A stretch of 64,000 bases of DNA from Aptenodytes patagonicus (taxonomy: Eukaryota; Chordata; Aves; Sphenisciformes; Spheniscidae): positions 2,852,001 to 2,916,000 of the forward strand of contig NC_134982.1 in NCBI RefSeq assembly GCF_965638725.1, given 5' to 3'. Both the position numbers and the translations under genes were made by a program. This document shows positions 1 through 36,468 of this stretch, piece by piece. The notes beneath the pieces were generated by a model. The model was given only the letters and a program-made list of their open reading frames with translations, did no database searches and had not been told where the DNA came from. The stretch's first letter is position 1, and each line of letters opens with the position of its first letter.

Positions 1-1715
1 ATTCGCAGCAATTAACTAACCACACGAATGCAAAAATGTATTTACCGCTGGGATGGATAACCCAGTTCTGGAGCAGCGTGATCCAGCACTGCGGGGAGAT
101 GAGCTGCGGCGGTGGGTGCACACATTTTGGGTTGCATAGGCTTTTGGATTGTCCCTTGGTTTTATTTCCATCCTTTGATTTTGTCATTTGCAGGTGGCAT
201 CCAGTGAATTTCCACAAAGCCTTGAAGTTGTTCCCTAAACTTCGTATCACAACTGTGAATGGCTTGGAAATAGGAATTTTCGGTTGTTCCAGTGTGGAAG
301 CAGACGTAGCAGAGGAGCTCAGGACAATGAAGAAAATTATTCTTTCACCGTATGAAACATAGACTTGCTGGAGTCTGCTCAGCTTTTGACTACATAAAGC
401 AGAGCGTGGTAGCAAGATCTCTGCACCTGCCATTAATTTTTAACTTACAAAAGAAAAACAATTTATGGGGGGAAAGAACGTGCCACTGCACAATCTGTAG
501 ACTCTGCCCGCTTTACACCATTTCTAAGAGAGAAGTCATAGAGATCAGTGAGTTTCTGCTCCAGAAGTCACGTTCTTCAAGTTTGCAACTCTTCCCGGTT
601 TTTTTTTTTACAGAAATCAAAGACTTCCTCTACATTTGAAGCATATTTGAAGCACGAAATATTAATATTGGTGTAATTCAGTTCAGAGTTACCGTAACCG
701 CAGGTAAGACAGAGTCTGTTTGAAGGGTGGGGATAAGACATCCAATTCAAGTCGATCCCTTTAGTCAAACACTAGGAGATCACGCTCCTTTTCTTTTTCT
801 TCAAAGACCATTGCTTAAGTACAGCCAAGTACATTCTTAGCGAAGAAAACGTGGAGAGTATAGAAAAATTATCCGCAGGATTTAACTTCCTCATCTCCCC
901 AGCTCGGTCTGGGTGAGGATTACCGCTGCACACAAACCACCCTCGAGCGGTGCACCATTTACAAGGGAGAGATCTTTAAAGTGGGAGTGTTTTCGGTTTT
1001 TGGAGCGTTGATATTCCACATTTGAAGCAGGGAGGGAAATTGTGTATTAAACCCGGTTCATTTTCCACCTGCATTACCATCAACTCAACAAAAGTAGGAG
1101 CACAAACGCTAGCAGCTGTACTTAAGCCTGTCAGAGTTTTCAGTGTTTATTAGAAAGCTATGGAGCGTTTCAGCTTGCAGGAATCCAGGCTAGGGGAAAC
1201 AGTTAGGTTTTCCAAAAGCCCCGATTTTACTTTTGACCAGAAAACTGAGCTAAAATTTGGGAAACTCCCAACTTGTAGTTTGGTTTGAGGAGGGAAGGAA
1301 AGGAGGTAAAGTTGGCCTACATGTCCCTTAACTGAAAGAATGAAGTCATTGCAGAAACAGACTGAGCTACGCATCGGTGAAATTCCTCCCGTAGGGGTAT
1401 TTCTACAAAGAGAAATATGCTTTTATCAGGATAACTTGTCTTTGAAAATGCACTTGGAGGAACACTTTAGGAAAGACTACTTGTCATCTGCCTACAGACT
1501 TCCAGAGCATACTTCCCAAACTTCACTGATGCAGGAAGTAAGTAGGCAAACTTAGGGCTCACACTTCAGAGCTTTAAATGAATCAAATTGTTAAGAGTGA
1601 TTCACTTCTGACAGGAAGCCTAAACTGTATTTGTTTATGAGAAAGCTTCATATGCAAAGGGAGAACCATAAGAGCTCCTCAACTTGAGCGTAGCAACACC
1701 CCCAGTTACAAACAC
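1..1715. other. Intergenic region left of ELAC1
   Basis: No exon, CpG island or interspersed repeat is recognisable here. The open frames are short and have no family resemblance. By the human gene order, SMAD4 on the minus strand should lie beyond the left edge, but no piece of it is visible. The ELAC1 transcript probably ends near the right side of this stretch. Confidence 0.6.
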
Positions 1716-1734
1716 TTGGCAGAGTTATAAATAC

Positions 1735-1740
1735 TTTATT
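1735..1740 (-). terminator. Likely ELAC1 polyadenylation signal
   Basis: The minus strand reads AATAAA here, about 510 bases past the ELAC1 stop codon. It is the first canonical signal I see downstream of that stop, so the 3' UTR probably runs from 2247 to roughly 1715-1725. The exact cleavage site cannot be read from sequence alone. Confidence 0.6.
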
Positions 1741-2247
1741 AGTTTCAGTATAATAGTCCTCTTACACAGAAATCGGGTAACAAAATACTTACAAGTTACA
1801 AAATACTGTATACAAGTTTGAAGTAGATGTTATTCAAAAGCTTGTAACAGGCAAGTTATCTTCAATTCTGGCGCAGAACACAAGCCTTCCCGAGGGCTGT
1901 ATTAAGCCAAACGATCCAGTGCTCTGCTCTAGGAATCCGTGGTCCAAGGAAAACCCCTGGGCTGTGAAGACTCGCACCAGCCTGCACATTGGGTTTCTGG
2001 GGAGGCTAGGTGTCCCAAACCATCGCTTACGAATTTATTCCAAGTTCCAGATGTTTGAGTATCCTTTTTTCTTGCTTTAGAAAAGCAATGCTAACTGTAC
2101 CCGGTACTCTCTCCAGTTTGCAACGGTTCTCTGCGTGCCACGGGAAAGAACTAATTTGGATACCAGAAACCCCACCGTTATTTTTAAGTGCTATCCAACA
2201 CCATCCTACTTCATGTCTTCATACAGAGCTTGCTAACGCTACTATTT

Positions 2248-2711
2248 TTATTTTTTCATTGGAATTTCTATTGTCATAAAATCCTCAGCTAGTGTAACTT
2301 CTTGACCATCTAACACTGACTCTGCCTGTCTCTTCAGTTCGGCGATGTCCGTGTCTCCCTCGCCTCTCTGAGCAGCTGGTTTATACTGCTGACTGAAGTG
2401 AGTCAAAACCAGTTTCTTCACTTTACACAATTTTGCAAATTCTGATGCCATTTTTGGAGTGCTGTGACCATGCTCCCTGGCCTTTTCCTCTTGGGTATCG
2501 TCCAACGTGGCTTCATGTATCAGTACATCTGCTTCACAGCAAAGCTTCGTGGCCGCATCTCCAACCACCCCTGAACAATCCCCCAAAATGCAAATCTTTC
2601 TTCCAGGAATAGGGTCTTCTAAGACGTCTGAAGGAGAAATCGTTACTCCGTTTTCTAGAACGATTGCTGTTCCATCCTTCAGTTTCCCATATAAAGGACC
2701 TGGTTGAACTC
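2248..2711 (-). CDS. ELAC1: ELAC1 last coding exon
   Basis: 464 bases coding for residues 209-362 and the stop. The acceptor AG is at 2712-2713. It supplies the end of the flexible arm (PGP, GKLK), the metal ligand Asp253 in GDCSG, the HEAT motif and His313. The C-terminus EIPMKK corresponds to SIPIKK in human. Confidence 0.96.
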
Positions 2712-5354
2712 CTGGTAAATAAAGGCAAAAGAGTCCGTAAGTATTATGATGAGTGTCAGGTTTAAAAAAAAAAATTGCTTAAGAAGAGATACGCTATATA
2801 TAGAGCTGTCTCACTGAAAAAATACAACCTCAATATAAATAGCAATTGATATTTCACATACTTCATACAAATAAAGAGCTTGTAACGTTAGCAGGAAGTG
2901 AGTTTGAAGAAAAGCTATATTCTTCATATTAAAGTCAATAAAGTTATGCAAATACACTGGCCATACATTTCCCTGAAAGCCACGTTGTGCTTTTTAAACT
3001 TTAACATCTGAACTTGTTTGCTCTTCCCAGTATGAGAATGGTCTGCAATATTAATCGGCCCTAGTGTTACACACCAATTCAGACTGCTCCATTGGTATGA
3101 AGTATGAAAATGTCTTTAATAGAAAATGGAAAATTGAATTAAAACGGATTACAGAGAGATACAGCAGCTCTAATTTGCTAGAACCCCTAGAAAAGTGGTC
3201 ATGAAAAGATTTCAGCTGCCTGTGAACCCGATTTTGTTACATTTGCTGAAAATCGGGAGTCACTACTCAGCTTGAACACATGCATTTAGGCATTTAAAAA
3301 ATTAAAAAGAGGAAAAATAAGTCAAAGTAGTTACCAAGGTCTTTCAGTTTCTGTACATTGAGTTTACCGGTCCGGGGCTTCTCTTCCACCACAAAGCCAA
3401 AGGAAGGAATGCGGTGAAATAGGCGAAATGCTTTCAGAACTAGCTGCTCATCCTCAACCAGCAAGTAAGAGTTTTCTACTGGATCCAGCTGGAGTATTCT
3501 CCCTTGTGCTCCCTGGGGAGACACCTCATCTCCGTCCAAGCAAGAAAACTCTTTAAATTCTTCCGCGGGGCACTGGTCCCGTGTGGGTACCAGTTCATGA
3601 ACAGTGTAGGGAAAGAGAAGTTGCGAGTGGGAAAGCTCCATGCTCCTCCGTATGAAGTTTCGCAGTCCTAATGGCCCATAAATATCAACAGGTGGTTTGT
3701 TTGGGTCAGGGCTACTTTGGAGGCTAAGTGTACACAGCAGGCCAGGAAGTCCAAAAAAGTGGTCACCGTGAAGATGAGTTATGAAAATCTTGGTAACTCT
3801 GCCTATTGATTAGAACAACAGGAAAAGAAAAACAAACCAGAAAGAGACAGGAGAATAGATGAACACCGTAACAACTCAGAAATAATCACTTTTTGGCAAG
3901 AAGTAGGAAATAAGGAAGGAGGGAAATGAAAATAAAACCAGTGTTTAAGAAATAAATCCCAAACCACAAGGTATTTTTTTTCCACAGCAGCGATAAATTT
4001 CCACACAGGGTTTATTTTGGCTTGATTTGTCAAGAAAAGGCTGCCGAAGCAAGAGTTTTAGTTGCTTCTAAACAAGTGTGCTACCATCGACTGGTAACAT
4101 CTGCCATATTAAAATGCAAAGAAGTGCTGGAAAGTGGTTGTGCTTTCATACATCACGTGGAAACTGTAGACTAATGAGAAACATAAAGTGGAATTTCTGT
4201 TGTTCCTCGTTTTGAATCTAGCGCACGAAATGAACATAATTTAAAAAAAAAAAAAAAAAAAAGCACCCAGTTTGGATTTCAAAGTTTTTTTAAAAGGCAA
4301 GAACCCCACGGTTCCCGACTGATTTGTTTCTAACAGATGAAAAATTGCACTTAAAGATTTGGGCTTTGTTTCGCGCCTGAGTTTGTCTCACTCCAGCTCT
4401 CAGGCACCGGGCCCTGCTCCTGCTAGATTAAAAAAAGCCCAGAATTTTCTCTCACTACAGACACGTGTATTTTAATCATGCTGCCTCAGTCTCCTCTGCT
4501 AGCCGAGTTCCCGCTTCCTCGCGATAAGGCATCTGTTAGGACCGAGCAGTAGGAAGGACACAATCTCCTTGTTTTAAGAACAATTTAGCAAAAATCAGTA
4601 AATTTAGTAAAAATTAAGTCTATTCAATTGGTCATTAAATCCCCCGATAGCTTCAGACTTTGGGGGAGCAGGAGGTTGGTTTTCTGTTTATAATTGATAA
4701 ACCCATCTTTATAACTTGAGTGTCTGAAGTCTGCTCTTGCCGCTGTAGACTGCAAAAGCACAGCTACTGAAGGCAAGTCTGGCTTCTACTTTATTTGCCA
4801 AAATGTAAAAGTTACCATGAATACACACAACTTTACTTGAAAACAAAAGCACAACATTTATAGACAGGAAGACTCACAGCAGGTATTGTCTAGAGCTGTC
4901 TTCAGACAAATACAAACCGTGCCAGTTTAAAGCCGGTCTGTGGCCCCCGTTTGAAATTACAAAGCCCAAGAAATTAATTCAGGAGAGTTTGGTTCTCGAA
5001 CGCAATTCTTTACCACAGGGCAATCAAGGATTACTGCACAGCAGGTTCAGCAACTGCCACCCATACGCAGCACCTTCAGACGCTCCTGCATGTTTAGCAT
5101 GCATTCAAATACCATGAGCGCGAGGACAAAGTATTTTGTTTAGATCTCATGAAACCTTCCCCCTTCCCTCATCACAATACCTTTCAACAGCACAAACCTG
5201 CTTTGAGATGGCTCTTCATGAATTGTGTTTGAGTTCCCTCTCCGCAGTCGAAGAGCCAGCACTCTCCTTCCCTGCGAAGCACTAACGCCGATGCTCCTCT
5301 TGTTGGAGAGGGATATGCCGAGCCTGTGCCGAGGAAAGTTATATCCATCGACAT
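2248..5354 (-). CDS. ELAC1: ELAC1, short-form ribonuclease Z (complete, three coding exons)
   Basis: Zinc-dependent endonuclease of the metallo-beta-lactamase superfamily that removes tRNA 3' trailers. The vertebrate short form is also implicated in repairing tRNAs cleaved during ribosome quality control in the cytosol (known for the family). Joining 5354-5198, 3802-3335 and 2711-2248 gives 1089 nt, 362 residues plus stop, against 363 in human; both junctions are in phase 1. Visible motifs are the tRNase Z signature HLHGDH at residues 62-67, His182 in the HRIPSFGF block, the flexible-arm region at about 190-220 with its PGP and GKLK motifs, Asp253 in GDCSG, HEAT at 274-277 and His313 in LTHFS. 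The start is the ATG at 5354, which gives [11 protein letters not shown] as in the human protein; an upstream in-frame ATG at 5453 lies across the splice acceptor and is not used. The gene is intact. It lies downstream of ME2 in the same orientation, with its own CpG-island promoter. Confidence 0.97.
2712..3334 (-). other. ELAC1 intron between second and last coding exons
   Basis: Phase-1 GT-AG intron of 623 bases. AT-rich, with no repeat or embedded RNA gene recognised. Confidence 0.85.
3335..3802 (-). CDS. ELAC1: ELAC1 second coding exon (catalytic His motif)
   Basis: 468 bases coding for residues 53-208 and the first base of Gly209. The acceptor AG is at 3803-3804 and the donor GTAACT starts at 3334. 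It contains the metal-binding HLHGDH motif (residues 62-67), the YGP strand and His182. The exon extends well upstream of the first in-frame methionine (Met107), so a naive open-frame reading starting there would lose the catalytic motif. Confidence 0.95.
3803..5197 (-). other. ELAC1 intron between first and second coding exons
   Basis: Phase-1 GT-AG intron of 1395 bases. It contains a run of 20 A at 4243-4262 (plus strand) but no recognisable interspersed repeat or exon. Confidence 0.85.
4243..4262. repeat. Homopolymer run, A20 on the plus strand
   Basis: Twenty uninterrupted A in an ELAC1 intron. No SINE-like body precedes it, so I read it as simple sequence rather than a retroposon tail. 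Confidence 0.9.
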
Positions 5355-5376
5355 TTTAAGTATGTCGGTATGCCAC
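5198..5376 (-). CDS. ELAC1: ELAC1 first coding exon (coding part 5198-5354)
   Basis: The exon opens after a TCTCTCTTTCAG acceptor at 5377-5378, carries 22 bases of 5' UTR, then ATG at 5354-5352. It codes for residues 1-52 and the first base of Gly53, including the N-terminal strand with FLGTG and the CGEGT turn. The donor is CAG/GTTTGT at 5197. The 5' UTR must begin in at least one more exon upstream, probably in the CpG island near 6.7 kb. Confidence 0.95.
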
Positions 5377-6683
5377 CTGAAAGAGAGATTTTGAGCTGCT
5401 GAACATATGTATTTATGCTGGGAAAGAAACTTTTCTGCTTTAAATGAAGGCATCCTATGTACTTTAGCGTGAGGATCAAACTCCCCTTCCCTTAAAAAAT
5501 AAAAATAAAACCTCCCTGGAGTAGGATATGACTTTCAGACAACGCAGTATTTACAAGCAGCAGATTTCCTTTTTATGTCAATGCAAGGTTGCAAACACGC
5601 AGCCCAAACTTAAGACACGACCTTTGTTCACTACCTAAAGAAACAGCCCTAGCCAGTTGGAAATGCTCCAGTCTTTAAGCCCACTATTCTGCCTTCTTCT
5701 TCGCTTTATTTAAACTTTGGATTTTCCTGCCTGCGCTTTCCTCTAAAAGCCTTTTCAGAATGACTAACACCAAACAGCCACTGCTGACATTTAAATGCCG
5801 TTTCTGGACGTCAGGAGCGGACAGCCCAGCAAGGCAGAGGGGAAAGATTCGCTCCCCTCACAACAACTTCAGAGACCGCAAGAGGCAGGAGCGACCTGAT
5901 TCACTTTGCCTTTGCGACGGGCGTCCTTGAGAGCGATCGATGGTTTACTTCTTATCAGTGCTAAGTGAAAAATTAAATACTACCAAACCTTTACGTAGCC
6001 TGAAGGCTGTGTGACAGATCACGGGACACCTACTGCAGCAGCAGGACCTATACAATCAGCTGCCACACCCCAGCTGTTTATGCATCCACGCTATATTGCC
6101 CAGCTGAGGAGCCCGGCCGGTCTGCAGGAGCAGGACAAGCTTTGGAAAGCTGCGTTAGGAGCAGAACTTCCACGTGCACGACTCCGGCGCCGTCCCGCCT
6201 TACGGGGTGTGCTTCCTCCAGCCTTAGTCTTCCCAGACTGAGTTCCTACCTCGTTGTCAGACGTATTTCCACCTCATTTCAAACTCCAGGCGCCTCAACG
6301 GCTTCAGATACCTTTCAAGCAAAACAATCACCATTTCTCAGGTTTAGTTGCTTTTAGAGGAGCTGCCACAGCTTTCCAAAGGAAAGCAGTCCTCCTCCCT
6401 GGTGTGCTAGCAGGGTCCTCCCAAGCACACCGAGGGGCAACATGTAATTACCTGACCTTGGGGGGCAGGATAAACGTCCATCACACCCCCGAAAGGCAGA
6501 AAAACCCGTTTTGCTTCCTTTTCCTCAGTGTAAAAGCAGATTAACAGTTTCTCAGCTGAACCGGCCTCGGGCCTTACGCCGCGAATTTGTGTCCGTGGGC
6601 TGGGACGCGGGGCCAGCCCTACCGCCGAGACCTGCCGAGGTCTAACCTCTCCTGAAACACCTCACGACTGCCCGACCACCCGC
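5377..6683 (-). other. Probable ELAC1 5'-UTR intron
   Basis: This lies between the acceptor of the first coding exon and the CpG island. A strong consensus donor (GTGAGT on the minus strand, first base at 6689) sits inside the island and would splice to 5376, but the true first exon is not proven. Nothing else is recognised in the stretch. Confidence 0.4.
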
Positions 6684-7085
6684 ACTCACGGCCGCGCCGG
6701 GCCTCGCCCTGCCGCCGCCTCCACCCCCCCGCCCCGGGCCGCGGCCCTCCGCCGCTCCCCCAGGGCGCTCGCGGGGAACGGCCCGTGGCGGGAGAGGGGC
6801 TGGCGGGAAGGACGAGGCCGCGACGCCGCGGCGAGCGAACGCGGTTCCGGGGACGGCAGGGTTTAGTCAAGAAAACGCCTAACGCGCAGGCCCGGCTCCC
6901 CGGCCCGCCTGCCTGCCTACCTCCCCCGGGCGGCGGCAGGCGGAGCCCGCGCTGCGCGGCCCGCCCCGGCCCCGCCGCCTCCGCGCCCTCCCAGGCAGCG
7001 CTGCAGGCCGGGAAGGGCGGGCGGGGCCCCGCTCTGGCGGGAGAGGCCGCCGGCCCCCTCTCAGAGTCGGGTTAAAATAGGGCCG
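6560..7085 (-). promoter_or_regulatory. CpG island, probable ELAC1 promoter and non-coding exon 1
   Basis: Very GC- and CpG-rich block with runs of GGGCGGG-type GC boxes around 7010-7030, set in an AT-rich background. It lies 1.2-1.7 kb upstream of the ELAC1 start codon and no other gene starts nearby. The minus-strand sequence GCC/GTGAGTGCGG ending an exon at 6690 is a good candidate for the exon 1 donor. No TATA box stands out. Open frames crossing the block on both strands are the usual by-product of GC richness. Confidence 0.7.
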
Positions 7086-10000
7086 CAGCTCCTCCTGCCC
7101 CCCTCTTGAAGGGGTCCTTTGTAAAGCGCTGTCAAACAGCCGGGAGTCTCCGAAAACCAGTTTTGAGATCACATTGTAACTGCTTTACCTACAGCCCAAG
7201 CACCGGTTGTGTCGGCTGATCATTTGCAAGGGAGAAAAGGGAAAAAAAAAAAGCATCGGTGATTTAGGCAATCGCGTCCCAATGCGGTATAGGTCAAGCA
7301 TTATTTTGTCAGAATAAACCAAAATCAAATGCAATTTAGGCAAAGGGAATGCATTTTACTAAGAAAAATAGAAGACCAGAACACGCATTTCAAGAGAGTT
7401 ACAACATTATAATGGAGAAAAAAAAAACCCAATCGGTTCACATTTAAATACAATTTTAGTTTCAGCTGAGCAACGACCCTCCCGGGTAAAGCCAAGCCCG
7501 GACAGCTAGGCAGGAACTGTTCCCACAAGCACTCCAGTAGACCTCGGTTTATTTGCGTAAGGTAGATATGTTTAAGATAGAAATAAATGTAAATTATTTT
7601 GACATTTTATTTCTTGACAAACTGGCCATCTTACTATGTTTGTGTAGTCCTAAAAATATTTTTATTTTCATTAGAAAGGAACTACTTAAAGGACGGATAA
7701 GTCAAAGTCAAAGGTACTCGGAGAGTTCAGTTCAATCCAGCGCCCACTTTGCGTACGGGGAATATAAACGCACACCACGGGGTTCCTGCACCGCAAGCAA
7801 AACGTCTGATGCGAGAGCGCTTTTTACACGAGCTGTAGCCATGGTCCACCGTGCCACCGGATTCCCCACGTACCATCTAGCTGTTCGCACACGTTCCTCC
7901 GGAGAAGGCACGAGTAAGCTGCATCCTCACCGCGTGCTGCCATTCGGGAAGCGAGGGCAGGAAGCAGAGGTCTAAAGCGTGCTGAATTTTCCTCGCGGTT
8001 CACCAAGAACACCTGCAGGCTTTCCGACACCATGGTAATGTGTATTTCGGGAGTAGGTAGGTAGGTCAAGGTAGATCCCTACAGAATTAGATGCCCCTTC
8101 ACCAGCGGCAGCTGAATAACATTGCTCAAATTCAGCTGTCAAGTGGGTGCAATTAGAGCTTTGCTCTAGATTTTCTCCTTGCTCCAGTATTCAATGTAAC
8201 ACCAGTCCCTGCCTATTACGTACGGCTGTTATGAAATGGGACAGCAGTACGCATCATCTTAAAAAGAGTCCAAAAACGACAGTGGTTTTCTTAAACTTAG
8301 GAATAGCACTTATAGCTGAGACAGAACAGGAGTCCAAACTGTACTGTTCTTACAGTCCAATCTGACAATCTCGTAGATGCCTTTATCTGAATGACAGAGG
8401 TGCTTAAATCTGCACCTTTGAAGTCAAGAAGACCCAGCGCAAATGAAAGACGACAACTTGGATTTACTTAGGCCCAGAGTCAGCTGAACTAAAATTCACA
8501 GTTGTAGCTGTACAACAGAGATCCCCACTCTCCCACAGGAGTAGTCACTAAATAGGGCCGCTAAATGACACACCTTTTAGTTTTTCATTATCTTCACAGT
8601 TACCACCAGAGGAATGTGACAAAGGGTTACTTTACCCGCTCCTGCAAAACAGCATGCTGGAAAAAAAAAACCCAAACAGTAGAAAGACACACACCTACCA
8701 CAGGAAACTTGTTAAACACTGATCTGGCGTGTGAAGTGTCGCTTTGTTTTACACTTGGAAGACAAACACAACATCATGAAACATCACTGTTCACAAACGT
8801 AACCAAGAACTTACGCGAGGAGCCACATTTGGGTTTTAAAATCTGTCAGACACATTATTTTATTAGTCTTCCTCTACACGTCAATTGTTGGCATGCGGGC
8901 ATACGCTTCAGGAACACACAAACCTTCGTAACATCTTTGAACACGATCACACATATTTCATAACAAAAGGCTGCGCTCCCTTAGCTACCTTTCTTCTCCT
9001 CCCCTAGACATTTCTGTATATTGCTGCCAAGAGGCTCAGTCCGGCTCCTGTCGATTTTAAGGAAGCAAGTCTTGGACCAGCCCTGGAAAAGACCGAGCTA
9101 CTGACCTTAGTGGGAGTCTCTGATCCTCTCGGAAGTGTTCTGTACATCCAGAATAGTATCCTCACAGAAGAGACATGAAAGACAGACTTCTATACCATTC
9201 AGAGGGCAAAAGTCACCAGGCTGTGTGAAGAGCTAGAACACTAGTCATCCTTTAGGTGACAGTATAAGCTTAACTTACGCTATGTAGCATTACAAAACGC
9301 ATCTTCTGCACACTGCATAAGAGAATTTTCTGTATAGATACAGATCGGTAAATGCTTTTGAATAAGCCAGCAAATAGAAAAAAATCAGGTTAAGTAGAAT
9401 ACGAAAAAGGATACTGTGGTTCCTCACTAAGCGGCAAGATTAGCAGTTGTAATTAATTCAAAGATTAATTAGATCTGAAGAATACACAAACCCAAAGATA
9501 AATCTATATATTTTATAAAACAAAAAAATCTGAAAAAGATGAAAGGGAGAGTGAAATGCACTTAAAACTTTGTGAGCTGACATGTTACCTGTTGCTAACC
9601 GAAAACAATGGCTATACATTAAAGGTAAAATTCCACCGTGTCTATATTGCAAGCTATAGATGATCCACAGAACCTGATTAAACAACGTCCACGGGTGCGT
9701 ATGCATAGATGAAATCTAACCGGTACCACTTAGCTGCCGGAACTGGGACAGGTTAGAGAGACACAGTCAGGCCTTCTCTACTCTAGAGCTCCGACACATC
9801 TCCAGCCCCATCAGGGCAGGGCTGCATTGTAACTGGAGCCTCTGAGTCGGTTAAAGACTGGTTTTTTCCTCACCTGTGCAGTGGGATTTCAAAAAAAATC
9901 ATGCAGGAACATCTGTACTTGGGAAAATCCCACTGCTGGCCAGTTCTGAACAATGCCTCTTGGCATCTGCTTAAAGACAGCAGGGAGCCCGTGCCAGGAA

Positions 10001-10256
10001 GGGAAAGGACTGCACTTCACGAAACGGGCATCTTCCCTCGGCTTGACAGCAACCGCTGTGAATTTCCTGCACGGTAGCTCTCTTTGGGAACCGAAACCAC
10101 TCTTGCCCAAAGCAAGACTCCCGCTGCGCGCAGGTAATGCTATTTTCCCAAGCGCCAGGTTTTCCTGAGTACTATCAATGCCCACTGATTATGAACCATA
10201 ACCGCACTTCTTGCCTGAAAAAAAAAATAATCAGACTGAATACATGGATGCAGATC
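7086..10256. other. Intergenic region between ELAC1 promoter and ME2 3' end
   Basis: No exon or recognisable repeat family. The sequence is unremarkable and moderately AT-rich. Minus-strand AATAAA signals occur further in (for example near 8.86 kb), so the right boundary of this spacer depends on which ME2 poly(A) site is used. Confidence 0.45.
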
Positions 10257-10262
10257 TTTATT
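10257..10262 (-). terminator. Candidate distal ME2 polyadenylation signal
   Basis: AATAAA on the minus strand about 2.35 kb past the ME2 stop. Alternatives are at 11070-11075 and 11125-11130. The choice cannot be made from sequence alone. Confidence 0.35.
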
Positions 10263-12142
10263 TTGTAAGACAGAGTTATGATTACGGACCGACTGCCCTG
10301 CCTCTGTGATTGTTCTCAGCCGGGACACAAGATCAGTGCATGGGATATTTTTGTAACTCGTCTGCCTAATTAGTATGTTGGCAGAAGTGAGGAAGTGTGC
10401 GTTCCCAATATACTTGAATCTAATGATGCAGAACTCTGCTGACACACTGCAACAGGCTTCAGCTAGAGTTGAATTTTCAGAAGGTAAAAATAATTTGTAC
10501 ACTAAATAAATAATTTTTCAGTAAGATCACAAATTTAAATACAATAAAAACCAGGCATAGCAAAAATAGATGAAAAAAAGCATTCTCTGTAAAAACATCA
10601 TATGTGTGTGTTGGTCTTTTTTGTACATACACTTACATATACAAATTGCAAACCACGTACGTTGCCCAACTTGGCAATGTAGCATTTCGAGCCCCACCAG
10701 ACAGCACTTTACCGCAGTTTGAATACGCATTTTTTCCCCACATCACTATTTTCTGTGTTTATATAATCAGTCTTCTTTCCTCACTTAGGTAAAGCCTTCC
10801 CAAAGTTTACTGTTCTTTTTATCTAATACATGAACGTAATCTTAAAATCAGGTACTAGGTAGCAAGCGACAGAGACCATGTCCAGGGGGGTACGGAGATT
10901 ATTTTCCCTGTTCTATTTTGGACCTATTCTGTGGAGACTGCATTTTCCAATATAAATGAGGATATGAGAGAGGTGCTTGCCATGGGTAAATCCTAAGCAA
11001 GCTTTACTTCATCTCTTTGGGTTCCGGCTTCAAGTTTGGCAGTATAGCCCTTTTACATCTATCTATTTGTTTATTTTTGTCCTTTTTTGCCTTGATGCGG
11101 CAAACTATGGAACAGCATGTTATCTTTATTTCTGTTCCTGACATACCATTGTTCTTGTTCCGGAGACCAGATTTAGAGAAGTCGCAGACTGTAACTATCG
11201 CCGTGTGTCCTTGCCTGCTAATAAAAAGTAATGGAGGGCACTCAAACCTGCTATGAACAAAATGAAAAGGAATGCACATTGTGGTATCTGTATCAAATGT
11301 GCAGTACCACTCATCACAAGGAAAAATTCAACTTGCAATTTTTGTTTTTACACAAAAAACCTGACAAATTAAACCTGTAAACGGAGTGAAGAAGATGAAG
11401 TGATCAACTTAGAGCTTCAGAGCATTAGATCTTTTTAGTCCTGTATTCAAACTGAACTGAATATACTGGACTGAGACCACAAGAAACATTCAGTCAAACT
11501 TCTGTAAATGTGCGTGTCGATAGCTGCCTGTAACGCTTTCTGTTGCAGCTTCACCAGCTGCGGGTGGGGGCTTTGTTCGAAGTGGCAAGTGAGTCCACTC
11601 AGGAGTTTTTCAGTCAGCGATGTCATGAAAACATCACACACAAGTCTTTTTGTGAGAACAAGGGTATGCAAGGGAGACAACAATTTAGCTTAGAAGAAAC
11701 AGAACCTTGAAAAAATTAACAAATGAAACAAAAAATCCTTTGGTACATCACCTTGGAGTCCACTGCAGAAAATCTCCTTGTAAAATCTCTAAAAGATTTC
11801 CATAAATTACTTCAGATCCTGCCTTTATGTGGTAAAACTTATTACGCAACAGCATAGCTTTGTTTTTAAAAGCTGTTAAGTCATTAATATTATTTTCTGG
11901 CTTTCCAAGGATAATTTTAACTAGTTCACATTTTTCCTGATAATGGATTTCACACAACGATGAAAACACGAAATACAAACATCGCTGCAGCTTCCACATG
12001 TGCACACCATGCTGCTCCTCAAAGCACTCTGTTTCAGAGAAACAGAGCAGCCAATGCCACAAGGAAGTCTGGACGTGGGCGTCTTTAAACGTCAGCCAAA
12101 ACAGAAAGCCCATTAGACTGTTAAATTTGTCTTAAGCTGTCC

Positions 12143-12162
12143 TTTTTTTTTTTTTTTTTTTT
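12143..12162. repeat. Homopolymer run, T20 on the plus strand
   Basis: Uninterrupted run of 20 T, which is A20 on the ME2-sense strand, about 450 bases past the ME2 stop. It could prime oligo-dT internally and produce a false 3' end in cDNA data. Confidence 0.9.
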
Positions 12163-12615
12163 GGACAAATGCTCTCTGGTGATGTCATAGATAATGCAGT
12201 GTGACAACACTCGGACAATTAGAAGACTGATTATTAAAAGCAGAAATAAATCATCCTGGAAATCAGCAGTGATGAGAGAGCTATAGTTCGTCAAACGCAC
12301 TCAGCTAAAACATCATTAATGGAATTCTTTAGTGTGGTGCGGGTTGTAAGCTAGAAATGCAATGTCATTATTTAAATTAATTTTGGAGAGCTCTCTCATT
12401 CCTGTGACGGATGCCATCATCCATACAGTTTATCAGGTACTTGGGAGAGTGGGGAGAAATCTACATCAAGTGAAAAACAGGGTAGAAGGGAAAAAAAGAC
12501 AACAAAATGAGCGAAAATAAATTACAGGACTCAAAGATCATGATTTAAATTGGTCTGAAAAAGGGATCCCTGCAGAGTAGAAGATACTGCCTGAGGAGTG
12601 CGATCTTCTGATACA

Positions 12616-36448
<23,833 letters not shown>

Positions 36449-36468
36449 TTTTTTTTTTTATACTGCAC

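Larger units (their letters stand above)
10257..12615 (-). other. Probable ME2 3' UTR (extent uncertain)
   Basis: Sequence downstream of the ME2 stop codon. Minus-strand AATAAA signals lie at 11130-11125, 11075-11070 and 10262-10257, so a 3' UTR of about 1.5-2.4 kb is possible. A run of 20 T (A on the transcribed strand) is at 12143-12162. Open frames in the stretch resemble no known protein. Confidence 0.4.

Noticed and set aside
36-362. 108-codon plus-strand frame at the left edge, considered as a SMAD4-region exon
   Set aside because: No resemblance to SMAD4 and on the wrong strand for the expected orientation.
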